Under the pieces are notes generated by a model. It was not told where the DNA came from. It saw nothing but the letters and a program-made list of their open reading frames with translations, and did no database searches. 64,000 bases of DNA from Epiperipatus broadwayi (lineage: Eukaryota; Onychophora; Udeonychophora; Euonychophora; Peripatidae). Positions 48,744-59,477 of this stretch are shown in pieces. The translations under genes and the position numbers were made by a program. The stretch lies in the NCBI GenBank assembly GCA_028023455.1, contig JAQFVV010006203.1, forward strand, positions 11,068,876-11,132,875. The letters are read 5' to 3'. Within the stretch, counting starts at the first letter, position 1. Each line of letters opens with the position of its first letter.

Positions 48744-49059
48744 GACCATGTGACATTTGTATTGTAACGGAATAGCATTACATGGGATTTGAACCCAGGC
48801 ATATGAGGTTAGATTAAACATATATTCAATTGACGAAATGAATGACAGGAACAAAACTTTTAAAAAAGCGGTCTTGCTTTAATAATAAACGAGAAACAGC
48901 CGTTTCTAAAGCATGATCGCAGCTATATAAGAGTACCTGTCAAATTTATTGAAATAAAAGAGTAAAAGAGTTTTTTTTATTATTTTGTTTTTTTTAAGAA
49001 TGTGGTTTTATTTTCTCCTTATTTGTAATAATAGAAATACTTGATTGTAAATTAGAGAA
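48744..49059. other. AT-rich interval, no gene seen
   Basis: Short stretch with no recognised feature. A CpG-containing patch at 48830-48920 is unassigned. Confidence 0.4.
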
Positions 49060-49621
49060 AAAAAAAATCTAGTTTAACAATAATAATAATAAATTTTGGC
49101 TGAACGTTTTCGAGGAACCATGCCTCATATTCATAGCCTTCTTGAAAAATGTGATAAATATATGTAAATTAGAATATTCAAATGAGTTACTGTTATGTAG
49201 CCCATTTTTTTGAAATGTCGAAGCACGTGTCTCTTCTGTTGATTGCATGGATGTCTTTGTTGATGTAGAATGCCTCTTTTATTTTTCTCCTGTAGTCGTT
49301 TGGCTCTGAGCATAAAATAATGGGGCCGGCAGGTATGAAGTTGTGGCCTGATTGTTTAGTGTGTTCAAAAAACGCAGAAGATGTGCTGCTGCTTGCCTGG
49401 GCTCTGTTGTAGGTGTACCGATGTTGAGCCAATCTGGTGTTAACTGTGGCCCTCGTTTCCCCACAATATGTGGTGTGGCATCCGGCCTGGGGGCAGGCAA
49501 TAGAGTATACCACGTGTGGGGTGAGCGCTGGATCGATATAGTCCTTGGAGTTATTAATCAATCTGTTGGAGTTGGGTGGTGTTCTGAATATTATGCTGAA
49601 TTTGTTGTTTAAGGTTTTCAT
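49060..49621 (-). pseudogene. inverted Penelope 3' arm with GIY-YIG endonuclease piece
   Basis: Minus-strand frame from about 49625 to 49193: KTLNNKFSIIFRTPPNSN, DPALTPHVVYSIACPQAG, CGETRATVNTRLAQH, then the end ISKKWAT. It differs from the right arm at a few residues (T for A after GCH, an extra Ser in the Ser-rich run, I for V in AGPIIL, D for N in CFDIS). It contains the whole GIY-YIG domain but lacks the RT. Confidence 0.82.
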
Positions 49622-49624
49622 CAT

Positions 49625-50559
49625 TCCAAAATATTTCAACACTAACCCAGACTTTACATATATATGATATGTAGATGATATTTTCGTTATAACATCTAAA
49701 AATAATATTTTAAATATACAACACGATTTACAAAGTACAACTAAACTATCTTTCTCTATCACATATGAAAACAATAATGAACTCAAATATCTCGACCTTT
49801 CCTTATCAAGAAACCGCCACGCAATAGACTACAAAATGATTGTTAAACCATTCGAAATCTGAAGCTGCATCCATCCTAACTCTAAATCACCTGCATCACA
49901 CAAATTCGCAGGTCTCAAAGCATTTGTTTAGAAACTATCATTTGTGTAAATACGAAGCGCATAGGAAGGAAAATACAAACAATTACATTAAAGACCTATT
50001 AGCAGCAGGATTCAAATACAAAACCATTAGGAGAAAAGTCATGAAATTCAATAGCACAATAAATGATAAATTACCTCGCACCAATCTGCCCAGAATAATG
50101 GTTCCCTATATCCCTAAAATATCCAGCAAACTAATGAAAACCTTAAACAATAAATTCAGCATAATATTCAGAACACCACCCAACTCCAACAGATTGATTA
50201 ATAACTCCAAGGACTATATCGATCCAGCGCTCACCCCACACGTGGTATACTCTATTGCCTGCCCCCAGGCCGGATGCCACGCCACATATTGTGGGGAAAC
50301 GAGGGCCACAGTTAACACCAGATTGGCTCAACATCGGTACACCTACAACAGAGCCCAGGCGAGCAGCAGCACATCTGCGTTTTTTGAACACACTAAACAA
50401 TCAGGCCACAACTTCATACCCGCCGGCCCCGTTATTTTATGCTCAGAGCCAAACGACTACAGGAGAAAAATAAAAGAGGCATTCTACATCAACAAAGACA
50501 TCCATGCAATCAACAGAAGAGACACGTGCTTCAACATTTCAAAAAAATGGGCTACATAA
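49625..50559 (+). pseudogene. Penelope-like RT end plus GIY-YIG endonuclease
   Basis: The RT catalytic box YVDDIFVITS (about 49671-49700) is preceded by a stop and followed by NELKYLDLSLSRN and a stop at 49859-49861. The frame then shifts to IHPNSKSPASHKFAGLKAFV and shifts again into the long open frame 49840-50559. That frame carries KLPRTNLPRIMVPYIPKI (linker) and the GIY-YIG domain: VVYSIACPQAGC (GIY-like Y), TYCGET (YIG-like G), RLAQH (conserved Arg) and the distal HNFIPAGPV region with a Glu near KIKEAFYIN. The endonuclease nicks DNA for priming. The 5' part of RT is absent, so it is defective. Confidence 0.85.
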
Positions 50560-50693
50560 CAGTAACTCATTTGAATATTCTAATTTACATATATTTATCA
50601 CATTTTTCAAGAAGGCTATGAATATGAGGCATGGTTCCTCGAAAACGTTCAGCCAAAATTTATTATTATTATTGTTAAACTAGATTTTTTTTA

Positions 50694-51235
50694 AGAATAA
50701 ATCTTTAATCATTAGTTGTAAGTTTTGTTTGCATTTTTTTGGTTAAATAAAGCTGAATGATTGAACGCAAGTTTGACATTTTTATTAAATCATTTGAGTC
50801 ATTTTGAACAAAAGGGGAAAATGAATTAATTAATTTGCAATATGTTCTGAAATTCCAAGCGATCTAAAATTATTTTAAATGGGGGTAATTAGTAAATGTA
50901 AAATTAGAGAAATTGAAACAATAGGCAGGATATGTGCTGGTATGCCTAGATAAAATAAGCTGAATTTAGAAACAGAGGTGAGAAAAAGTGTGCACTGCTA
51001 TTGTACAACTCAGACTTCTGTCTCCAGCGAAACAATACCTGAAAAAATGGTCAAATTGAGTTAAATTCCAAAGTGGTGTAAACGATCCCAGAAATCACTG
51101 GATTGAGTTAATACTCGATGGACTTATAAGATGAAGGGACTCACAGGTGCATGGGAGTGATTGGGTGAAAAAAATTCAAGGTGTGAGGGCGGGAAGGAAG
51201 AGATCAAAAAGGCCGGACAGCACTTTTGATGATGA
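50694..51235. other. unassigned interval
   Basis: No gene or repeat was recognised. Confidence 0.4.
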
Positions 51236-52470
51236 TTATGATTAAAATTAGAATTAGAAGAAATAAAATCTAACTTTCGTGTAGAAATATAACGGAGATG
51301 CATTGCTGAATATAAAATTCGCGGCTTGACCACCGGACCTCCGCGTCCAGCTCAGCTGATTGCCCCTAGGATGCTCGTAACACCGGAGAAACTTCACATA
51401 AGGACCACACATGCTTTTGAGACCTTGCAAATTGCCAGAATGCTTCGTTAAAGAAGAAATCATCGCTCAGGATTCCTCTTACAGTCTTTCTACGTTCCAC
51501 AGGTAGCTACCTTTAAATTATCGTATTCACTTATGCGCCAAAGTAAAATAACTTTAAAAACAAGAACTATTAAAACATTAAGCTAAAATGATAAAGTTAC
51601 TCATGACCATTAATGAACGATTAGAGAACCTAACCAAATAAGTTTGTCTACAGATTAACATTCTTTAAAATATGTGCAAAGACACCTTTAAATCTATATT
51701 TAAATTATCTCGGCTTGCCGGTCATATACCTGCATGAATTGTTATTAAACAGATTAAAATAAACATTTATTTAACTAGTATTTTTTGTTATTAATTGCTT
51801 GGAATTTCAACATAAATTTATATAATAGGGAATGAGTGCTGGAGCGATCAAATTTGTTTGTATATGAACGAATGCATTTGATATTTTTGGTGTTGGGATT
51901 TGATTATATTTATGTTTATGTTTATTATGCTTTCTTAGATTAATATTAAGTGTTGATTAATTTATTCTGTGGGATATAGGGCGGACCCTCATATGATAAG
52001 TCTGATTGATCGTGAGTGAAAGATCACATATACAATGTAATTTGAAAGGCGATATAGGCTGTGTTCGTTTCTTGCTTCCGACTGGAGTGATGCACGGGCA
52101 TGTTTTGTGATATAGTTGAGTGAGCTTATGTACATACATGGCGGACTCTTATAAAAGTTCTCCTGGTGCCTACTACTTGGATTCAATCCGAATTTACGTA
52201 TAAAATAAATAAAGCATACGTGTATATGTGTTTGAAATTATCTTCACAGAACACTATGTAATCCCCCAGATGCAAGAACACAGCGAGTTCATAGAAGTGA
52301 ACCATCAACCAAAACACGAGAATGTCACCGTAGGAATACGGCAAAAGCGTCCAGATATAAAGGACGTGACTTTACTGGGTGTTCGGTAAAGGAAGCCGGC
52401 GGGGGGCGGTTTACAGTATATTGAAGTGGTAGGTTGAGTGCCACATTTTTATACAGTTTACAAGTTCAGA
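51236..52470. other. less AT-rich, CpG-containing interval; possible host sequence
   Basis: Two patches, about 51290-51480 and about 52250-52440, carry many CpGs (CCGGACCTCCGCGTCC; GAAGCCGGCGGGGGGCGG), in contrast to the CpG-poor surroundings. A minus-strand frame at 51254-51463 covers the first patch but matches no family I know. These could be an exon, a promoter, or a young unrecognised repeat. Confidence 0.25.
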
Positions 52471-54769
52471 ATTTTTTGTTTATTTTGTTCAGCTAAGACT
52501 CAATCCATGAAGTATCACTTTTAGAGGTCTACTATTTTATAGCAATGTATTATAGCAGAAAGGTATATATATATATATATAATTTGTTTAATGGTGTTCA
52601 TTTTATCACATTCCAAACATACTAATGTCTACAATAAGAAAGATTTCAACCAAATAAGTTTAGTTTAATTTTTCAAATGGTAGACATCAATGTATGTATT
52701 TAGTGATGTTTAATAATCAAATCCACATTAGTGGTAATATTTTTAATATATATATATATATATACCACAATAATCATGTTTAAATAAATATATAAATGAT
52801 TACAAATCAATCATTATTAGGTTAAAAATTATAGTATTTATTTAATCCTAAATATAATATTTAAGCCTTTAATAGCCTTTATAAAAGAGTGAACAACTTC
52901 TATCATTAACTCAATAGTGTTCAATATTTTTTCACTAGTGCATTCCTTGACAATCATATTACCATAAATTGCATCTTTATATCATTAAAATGTTTGTAGT
53001 TAATTTTAACTTTAGATGAATAAATCAATAATGCAACTATAAATCAATGGAATAATTAATTTAAAACATAAAGCTATAACAAAGAGAAGAGACAGAGGTT
53101 CAGAAGAGCTCAATTATTGAACACTGATCACAGAATTGACTGAGTTGACCACTTAAATGTAGACACCAGTATTAGCACAACAGCACTCAAATGTTCACAA
53201 ATTAAAAAAGAGTGAAAACTGAGTCAATGGCATGTTTTTAGGGAAAATTCCCACCATTCACTAAAGTGATAGAGACTTTTCTTGAGGATTACTTGAATAA
53301 TGAAGAAAACCTGCTTTGCCTCTTATCATAATGTTCAATTAATTTTACAACTTATGACTTTTTAAAATTAATGATATTAATTTAAGATACAAATTATCAT
53401 CATGACATGTGGTTTGACTAAACCAATCTCCTTTTCCATTTGCTTATTGAATAAATTAGCATCATGAATTTAGATATACATTTGTTTTATAGAGTGCATG
53501 AAGGGAAAGATATTAAAAATATGCTTTTGAATAATTTGTAAATTGAATGATACATTTCTTTCTAAATTTGAGTGAAATATACAACATAGGGGAGAATAAA
53601 GATTATTGATAATTTTGAACAGTAATTGTTTGTTGTTTGAGAATAATGAATAATTAAATTACATTAATATTCTAGAGATTGGAGAACTTGGAGAATTCAA
53701 GCCATTAATTTGAATTAATAGTAATTCATGATATTATCTTTTTTACTCTATTGATATACTGTATATTTTTTTCTGCCATTATTTTTGTTTTGGTACCTCT
53801 AAATATTCTAGTTTATTCCCATAAAGGTAAATGAACCCAAAGATTGGGAATTTTTGATTTAATCTATCACCTTTTATAATGCATGTATAAAATTATATAT
53901 TTGAAATTTATATTTAAGTTTCATGTGTTTATATATCAAAGGAAAGGTTTTAGATAATGAAAAAAAAGATACATTTGTTAGCTCCTAAAATGAAATTTAA
54001 CGAACCAGATTTTTTTCAGTTTTACAAAATTTTCCAAGTATTGTACACTGCTGTATTGTATCTATTAATTTCTATTATTTAAATATACTTTATAATGTCA
54101 TTTTAATATGTATTTAATAATAATAAATCAACTTGTAATAAATATACAAATAGTCATTAATTGTTGATTATTAGTTTAATTTCATTTAATCTTAGACCCA
54201 ATCTTTAAACTTTTTAAAGTTCAGATATATCTATAATATGTTTTACATATGCTCTGACAATCTCTGTGTATTTAACCATTCACCTCTTTTTATTTGTGTA
54301 AAGAACTTTATAGACATATTTCAACTATATTAAATTTATCTATGTCTAAGGTCAAATGAAATGTAATAATTTCTATACTAATAAAGCATGATTAATGATA
54401 ATTTATGCTTATCAAAACATGATTATTGTAAGTATTCATGCTAAAACATAAACATGTGTAATACATTTCAGAAATATAATATAAACAACACTTTTTTATT
54501 CAATAAAATATTCCTCCCCCTTCTCAAAAAGTGCAAAAATAAAGTTCATGATATTATAATTTGATTATTAAAATAAATGTAATAGAACATGTTTATATTA
54601 AATAATACAGCTAGAAATTTGTATAAATATATGTATACAAATAGCAATACTTATTACTATATGATGTAAATCTTGATTGCAGAAGGCAGTAATATTTATT
54701 ATGGAATTCAGAATTTGAGATCGTTAAATAAAATTTTGATGTGGTAAGTAATAAGATATTACAGATATT
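52471..54769. other. AT-rich interval, no gene seen
   Basis: About 2.3 kb without a recognised gene or repeat. Short (TA)n runs lie near 52563-52581 and 52746-52764. Confidence 0.45.
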
Positions 54770-54936
54770 AAGCCAATAAACATCACATGATCACCATTTC
54801 CTATGCTTGCTCATAACTGTTATTAAAACAGGCAAAACTCTCTATATGTATTGCCACTCAGTGCAAGCTAGAGTAATCAATGGATGCCAGAAGGCTTGTG
54901 CATCAAATCCCCATCTAATGCCTACTCTTCCAATAT

Positions 54937-54989
54937 CCCCAGACTAGTTTCTGGCTTGTGGTCTTTGTCAGTGAGGAACCTTGGATCTG
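54937..54989 (-). ncRNA. inverted hammerhead motif, G8 mutated
   Basis: Minus strand: GAA (54951-54949), stem III ACTAGT (54948-54943), C17 at 54942, stem I with TGGGGA and ATCCAA-type pairing. The box CTGACAA (54971-54965) has A at G8. The arm is otherwise as complete as its partner. Predicted inactive. Confidence 0.68.
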
Positions 54990-55032
54990 GAGGGTTGCAT
55001 TAGATCCTAAGATCTAGGTGCAGTGCTCTCAG

Positions 55033-55091
55033 ATGCAAGGCTCCTCACTGACGAAGGCCACAAGCCAGAAACTAGTCTGGGGATATTGGAT
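55033..55091 (+). ncRNA. hammerhead ribozyme, core intact
   Basis: CTGACGA is at 55048-55054, stem II GGC/GCC with loop CACAA, GAA at 55068-55070, palindromic stem III ACTAGT at 55071-55076 and C17 at 55077. Stem I is TCCTCA/TGGGGA (55042-55047 with 55078-55083) plus outer ATGCAA/TTGGAT with one G-G mismatch. Positions 10.1 and 11.1 are both A (55055 and 55067), a non-standard junction shared by most family II copies that may lower activity. Confidence 0.75.
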
Positions 55092-55200
55092 GAGTGGGCA
55101 CTAGATGGGGATTTTATGCACAAGCCTTCTGGCATCCATTGATTACTCTGGCTTGCACTGAGTAGCAATACATATAGAGTTTTGCCTATTTTAATATTAC

Positions 55201-57352
55201 AGATATATTTGAATTAAGTTTTAAATTCTATATTTAAGGTTAATGAAATGATTGAGATAATTTCTAATTTAATACAAATTATTAATAATTATATCTGTGT
55301 GATTATTAAGATTGCTGGGAATAGCTGTGCAGTAAAATATCACATATAAAATAGATTTGAGCAATATATATCAAAAACGTAAAAGAGCGCAATATACTAT
55401 TTGAAAAACTATGTATAAAATTTGTCTAACTGATAAAAGCTTTTTAGGTCCGTAATACTGCATTGCCTTTAGTGTGGAATATATCTTCGGCAGATAATCT
55501 AATTTTTATACAGCCATAATATAATATAAAGCAACAAATAGATATATTTAACATTTTTTAAAATATGCCGTGATGCTATTAATTTTATTTTTTTTTTTAA
55601 AAAAAAAAAACTTGTCTAGAAGCATGTTTAGTTAAATGACAAAGAAATTTAATACCTTTCATCAACATGTTTATTTTAATGAAAATTGTCAAATTCTAAA
55701 TAATTCTTTTCAATAATGGTGTTAATGTTTATCTAGATTATTATGTTTGTGTGTGTGTGTGCGTGAGATGGCTAATCTTATTAGTAAAAGAAATTTTTTT
55801 TGCTATTAAAACAGTTTTAGTAACAACAGTTTATATTCAGATTAATTATAAGGCAAATTTATCTTTTTTTTAAAAAAAAATAGTATTTCATTACATATCA
55901 CAATAAAAAATTTATAATATTTCTTAGTCATTTATAAAAAAAATCTTTTTATAGCATTAATTATCATATGACATAAACAGTTTGCAGTTTAACAAATTTC
56001 CAAGATTCTGGAAAACTTTAACTCAGCTATAAGTCAAGTTAAACATAGGTTTAGTGCCCAAAGAAGTATGACACCTATGTACGAGTATGATAATATTCTG
56101 ATATACATTTGGCCAATCAAGAACAAGCTAAATCTTTAACTTTTATCTAAAAATACCTAAATATTCATTTACTGCCAACAGGGAAATCACTAATTGAACT
56201 GATTCTGGTCTACTTACCTGAAAGCACAACCCTAAATCTGTTTGTAATCTAAAAAAAATTAACATTCAATTTTTCAGACTTAAGTTCTCAAGTTATAAAT
56301 TCAATGAAAAGCAGATGTGCTAATAATTTTTCCAAGAAGACTTTTCAACTCAATGTTAAAGACACATATTAAATATGAAGGAATTGAAAAAATCCATACT
56401 TTATTTATAAATATTTCTGAGCTTTAATCAGGCATGGATTTGGGAGAAGAAAAAAGAATCTATGCTTAATAGGCCAGTATTTGAAATATCAATACTGCTT
56501 GGCTGTTATTGTTTTGAAGTAAGTGAATACTTCAATCTAGTATTGCTATTTTCCCAATAATTTATTTGCTTTTTATGACATTATCATTAATCTAAATAAT
56601 CACTAGCATATATCATAGGAATTAAAAATAAGTTTGCAATTTAGGTCATATCTGACTATATTTATTATAATTAAATAAAAATGTTTGGAAGGCTAAATTA
56701 TATAAATGTAATTACATTAAATAAAAAAATGTTTATTTGAATTACTTGAAAAGGATAGAACATGGAACATCAGATCTAAAAAGGCTTTACAATTTGTGAG
56801 GTTAATAAAGAATTGTTGTTTCCATAATTACATAAAAAAAAATAGAATAGATAGACAAAGATAGCCACATAGATGCAAAGACGTATAGAGAATATATTAT
56901 AGGCTTGTAATTAAGATTGCTGGAAATTGAGGAAAATAAGATGATTTAAAAAACAAAATTAAATTGTGGAAAATAAATATGAATATAAGTAGGAAAAGAT
57001 ATATAGTAACATTAGAGCAAAATAGATAAAAATTTATCTGGATAATAAAGAAATTAAAAAAAAAAAAGGGATAAAAATTTGGATATAAATATGATAGAGA
57101 AAAGTATAGAAATTTATTTTTGAAATGTAAGATAATGTATGAAAAATAGATCAATTGTTTGGTTGGTGGAAGAAAAACAAAAGTGAGAGGAGTATGAAGG
57201 GAGAAAGAAGTTAACATTTAGTGTTTTTTCTTGTTGCTTTTTGTATAAACTTTTGGAATAAGATAAGGGAGTAGAATGACTGAATGTGGATCAAATAATT
57301 GGTTCTTATAAAAAACGAATATGTCAATGTTGAGAATATGTTTTAGTAGAAT
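55201..57352. other. AT-rich interval, no gene seen
   Basis: No recognised gene or repeat. The frame at 56897-57217 is Phe/Ile/Leu-rich and treated as chance. Confidence 0.45.
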
Positions 57353-57368
57353 AGAAATGAGCCATGTT

Positions 57369-57494
57369 TTCTTTTTCCATATGTCATAGCATCGGCCGGG
57401 AAGCGAAACCGCGACAACCGTCTGCAAGCAACTGCTTGCTTGCAAGGCAGCTGCAAGGCAGCTGCGCTGACATCTCGGCTATCAACGCTTGACA
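57369..57494 (-). mobile_element. tRNA-derived SINE, second copy
   Basis: Flanked by a 16-bp TSD with one mismatch, AGAAATGAGC(C/A)ATGTT (57353-57368 and 57495-57510). On the minus strand it has an A-box-like TAGCCGAGATG (57481-57471) and a B-box-like GGTTTCGCTTCC (57410-57399, one base extra). It is related along its length to 43137-43248 but keeps more CpGs and has an internal duplication of GGCAGCTGCAA (about 57446-57463). Confidence 0.75.
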
Positions 57495-57587
57495 AGAAAT
57501 GAGCAATGTTGAAGAGAAATAGATGGCTTATTTCAGAATAAGAAAATATTTGATTTGAATAACAGAATTTTCAAGAAATAATCTTGG

Positions 57588-57637
57588 GCTTTACGAATTT
57601 ACATGCTCACGGGCGAGTGCACGTAAATTCGTAAAGC
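57588..57637. repeat. perfect 15-bp stem hairpin with GC-rich loop
   Basis: GCTTTACGAATTTAC (57588-57602) and GTAAATTCGTAAAGC (57623-57637) flank a 20-nt loop of far higher GC than its surroundings (ATGCTCACGGGCGAGTGCAC). Function unknown. Confidence 0.85.
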
Positions 57638-57649
57638 GCATGACTGGAG

Positions 57650-58483
57650 GTCTGTTCCTTGTTTATAATATTATATACGCGTAGCTGCACTATATAAATA
57701 ATACACTATTTATTACAAGAAATAATCTTTTAACTAAAAATTTTTAATTTTATCTAATAAGAAATTATTTTGCAAAACAATATAATAATACTATTTTATT
57801 TTGTTTTCAAATTTATTTGATATTTATAAAATCAATAAAAAAAAGTTTGTATTGCCAACTACTTTTTTAAAAAAAAAAAGAATATCTAGACGCACACACA
57901 CTAGCACTTACATAGTATTTATTATGTATCGATCCAAAAATCATTAAGCTTTATTTGCATATAGTGTATGTAGTGTAGATTCTCTTATTTACTTCCGAAA
58001 TTGTCGCCCAGTTGTTCTTTTTTATAATTTATAGTCAAAAGTCTCGAAAATTTATTTCCAATAAAAATCATTGTTAATCAAAAACAATTGTTATACTTTT
58101 AAAACTTTCTTACGATTTTTGAATCACCAATACATTAAGTTTCCAGAGAACAAAACATGTTTACAGTGAACTATATAAATGTTTACTTTTTTTTCTTCTA
58201 ATGATTATAATTTTAGTCATCAGAAATTTGCCGAGTTAATTAAAATAGTCGAGTGATTACAATGAAATTAATTCCTAAGAGCTTTTACTTTTGTTATGAT
58301 TTTATAAAAGCTGTATATAAATTGCTTTTACATTTGTACTAAGCTTAAATAATCTCTAATAACAATGAGTTTAATTCACGTGACATATTTTATGAATGTA
58401 AAAGAAAATACTTATGTCTACAAAAATCAATTTCTATAAAATTAATCAGATTTAGGCAACTTTTAGTAAACTAATAATAATAA
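57650..58483. other. AT-rich interval, no gene seen
   Basis: No recognised gene or repeat. Confidence 0.45.
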
Positions 58484-58492
58484 AAAAGTAAT

Positions 58493-59232
58493 CATCATCA
58501 TAAACCATTATCAATTTATTGCAGGATAAAGATCTCTCCAAATTCAATCCATCTTTTCCTATCTCTAGCTTTTCTCCACCATATCACCCCACACTTTTTT
58601 ATTTCATTCATACATCTCACATGTGGTCTCTTTCTAGATCTTTTACAAACTCTTGGAATCCAGTTTAAGATTTCAATTGTCCATCTATTTATCATCTCTT
58701 CTAGCAATATGTCCAGCCCAACTCCACTTCAGTCTTTTAATTTTTTCAATGAGGTCAGTAACTCCTGTTTGTTCTCATGCTCATGCGTCTCTCCATACTT
58801 CTTTGAGTAGTCTGAAGTCTCTGTATTACTCTTCTATTAAGTGTCCAAGTCTCAGATCCATAAGTAAAACTGGTAAAACATCAAAAACCTTCCTTTTCAA
58901 ACACATAGGCATATTTTCTTTTAAATTATTTCTACCAAAAGCATTCCAACTAAGTTTAATTCTGTGATAAATTTTTTTATCATGTTTCCATCTGTAGTAA
59001 TAATCTTACCAAGGTATTCGTAGATGTTAATTTCTTCTAACTCATCATAATCAAATCTTTATTTTCATCTTTTTAGAAAATCCAATTTTAATCCACAAAA
59101 CTTTTTGCAACACTGCTATAAAAAGTTTTGGAGAGTGGAGTCACCTTGTTTTACATCCTCTCAATGTTAACCTGTCTAGTATCATTATATAATATAATTA
59201 TTGCTGTTGCATTTTTATAAATATTCTTAATG
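58493..59232 (-). mobile_element. RTE-like LINE, 5'-truncated copy
   Basis: Matches about the last 900 bp of the LINE at 4954-8160 with internal deletions. On the minus strand it contains the C-terminal CKRSRKRPHVRCM region and the thumb pieces. A 9-bp repeat AAAAGTAAT (58484-58492 and 59233-59241) is the likely TSD. The 3' tail is (ATG)n. Frames are broken. Confidence 0.8.
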
Positions 59233-59477
59233 AAAAGTAATAGGTAATTTTAAATTGCTTGAAATTTACATCAAGTTTAGAATCACGTCAGAAAGCAGTA
59301 GGACAAACTTCTAAGAATTTTGGCTTTGTATTTTTTTAAATAAAGTCCGATTTTTAAGCAAAAGTCAGTAATTGCAAAATGAAACTACGGAAAAAAAGTC
59401 AATTACAGAAATGAAAATTCACATTATTTTATACTGCATTTATATGTGAATATGTGATCCTATATAAACAATACAAT

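Larger units (their letters stand above)
49060..50693 (+). mobile_element. Penelope-like element with inverted 3' arm
   Basis: Right part (about 49622-50693): RT C-terminus, linker, GIY-YIG endonuclease and 3' end. Left part (49060-49621): an inverted copy of the last roughly 560 bp, from the linker motif MKTLNNKFSI to the tail. The arms are nearly identical (a few substitutions and one Ser codon indel), including the outermost CTAGTTTAACAATAATAA, so the insertion looks recent. Terminal inverted or partial copies are characteristic of Penelope-like elements. CpGs are kept here, unlike in the surrounding DNA. No TSD was recognised. Confidence 0.85.
54770..55200 (+). mobile_element. hammerhead family II, fullest copy with paired ribozymes
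   Basis: The 5' end is AAACATCACATGATCACC and GGCAAAACTCTCTATATG. Then come AGCTAGAGTAATCAATGGAT, an inverted ribozyme arm (54930-54989), a linker (54990-55030), the plus ribozyme arm (55033-55091) and the inverted ending (CATCCATTGATTACTCTGGC, TTGCACTGAGTAGC, ATAGAGTTTTGCC). The whole element is a foldback, and the two ribozymes are inverted copies of each other. Other family II copies (33165, 40785) look like this minus the left arm, and 39188 like this minus both. Confidence 0.85.

Noticed and set aside
49279-49612. Frames overlapping the Penelope endonuclease in other frames (also 50143-50473)
   Set aside because: They mirror each other because the DNA is an inverted repeat. Only the frames with GIY-YIG motifs are credible.
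50618-50650. Hammerhead at the Penelope 3' end
   Set aside because: TATGAATATGAGG...CCTCGAAAAC is only reminiscent. The CTGANGA box is missing and no A15.1-U16.1 pair with a cleavage site could be placed.
56897-57217. 106-codon minus-strand frame
   Set aside because: Extreme Phe/Ile/Leu/Ser content from AT-rich sequence, with no motif and no codon structure.
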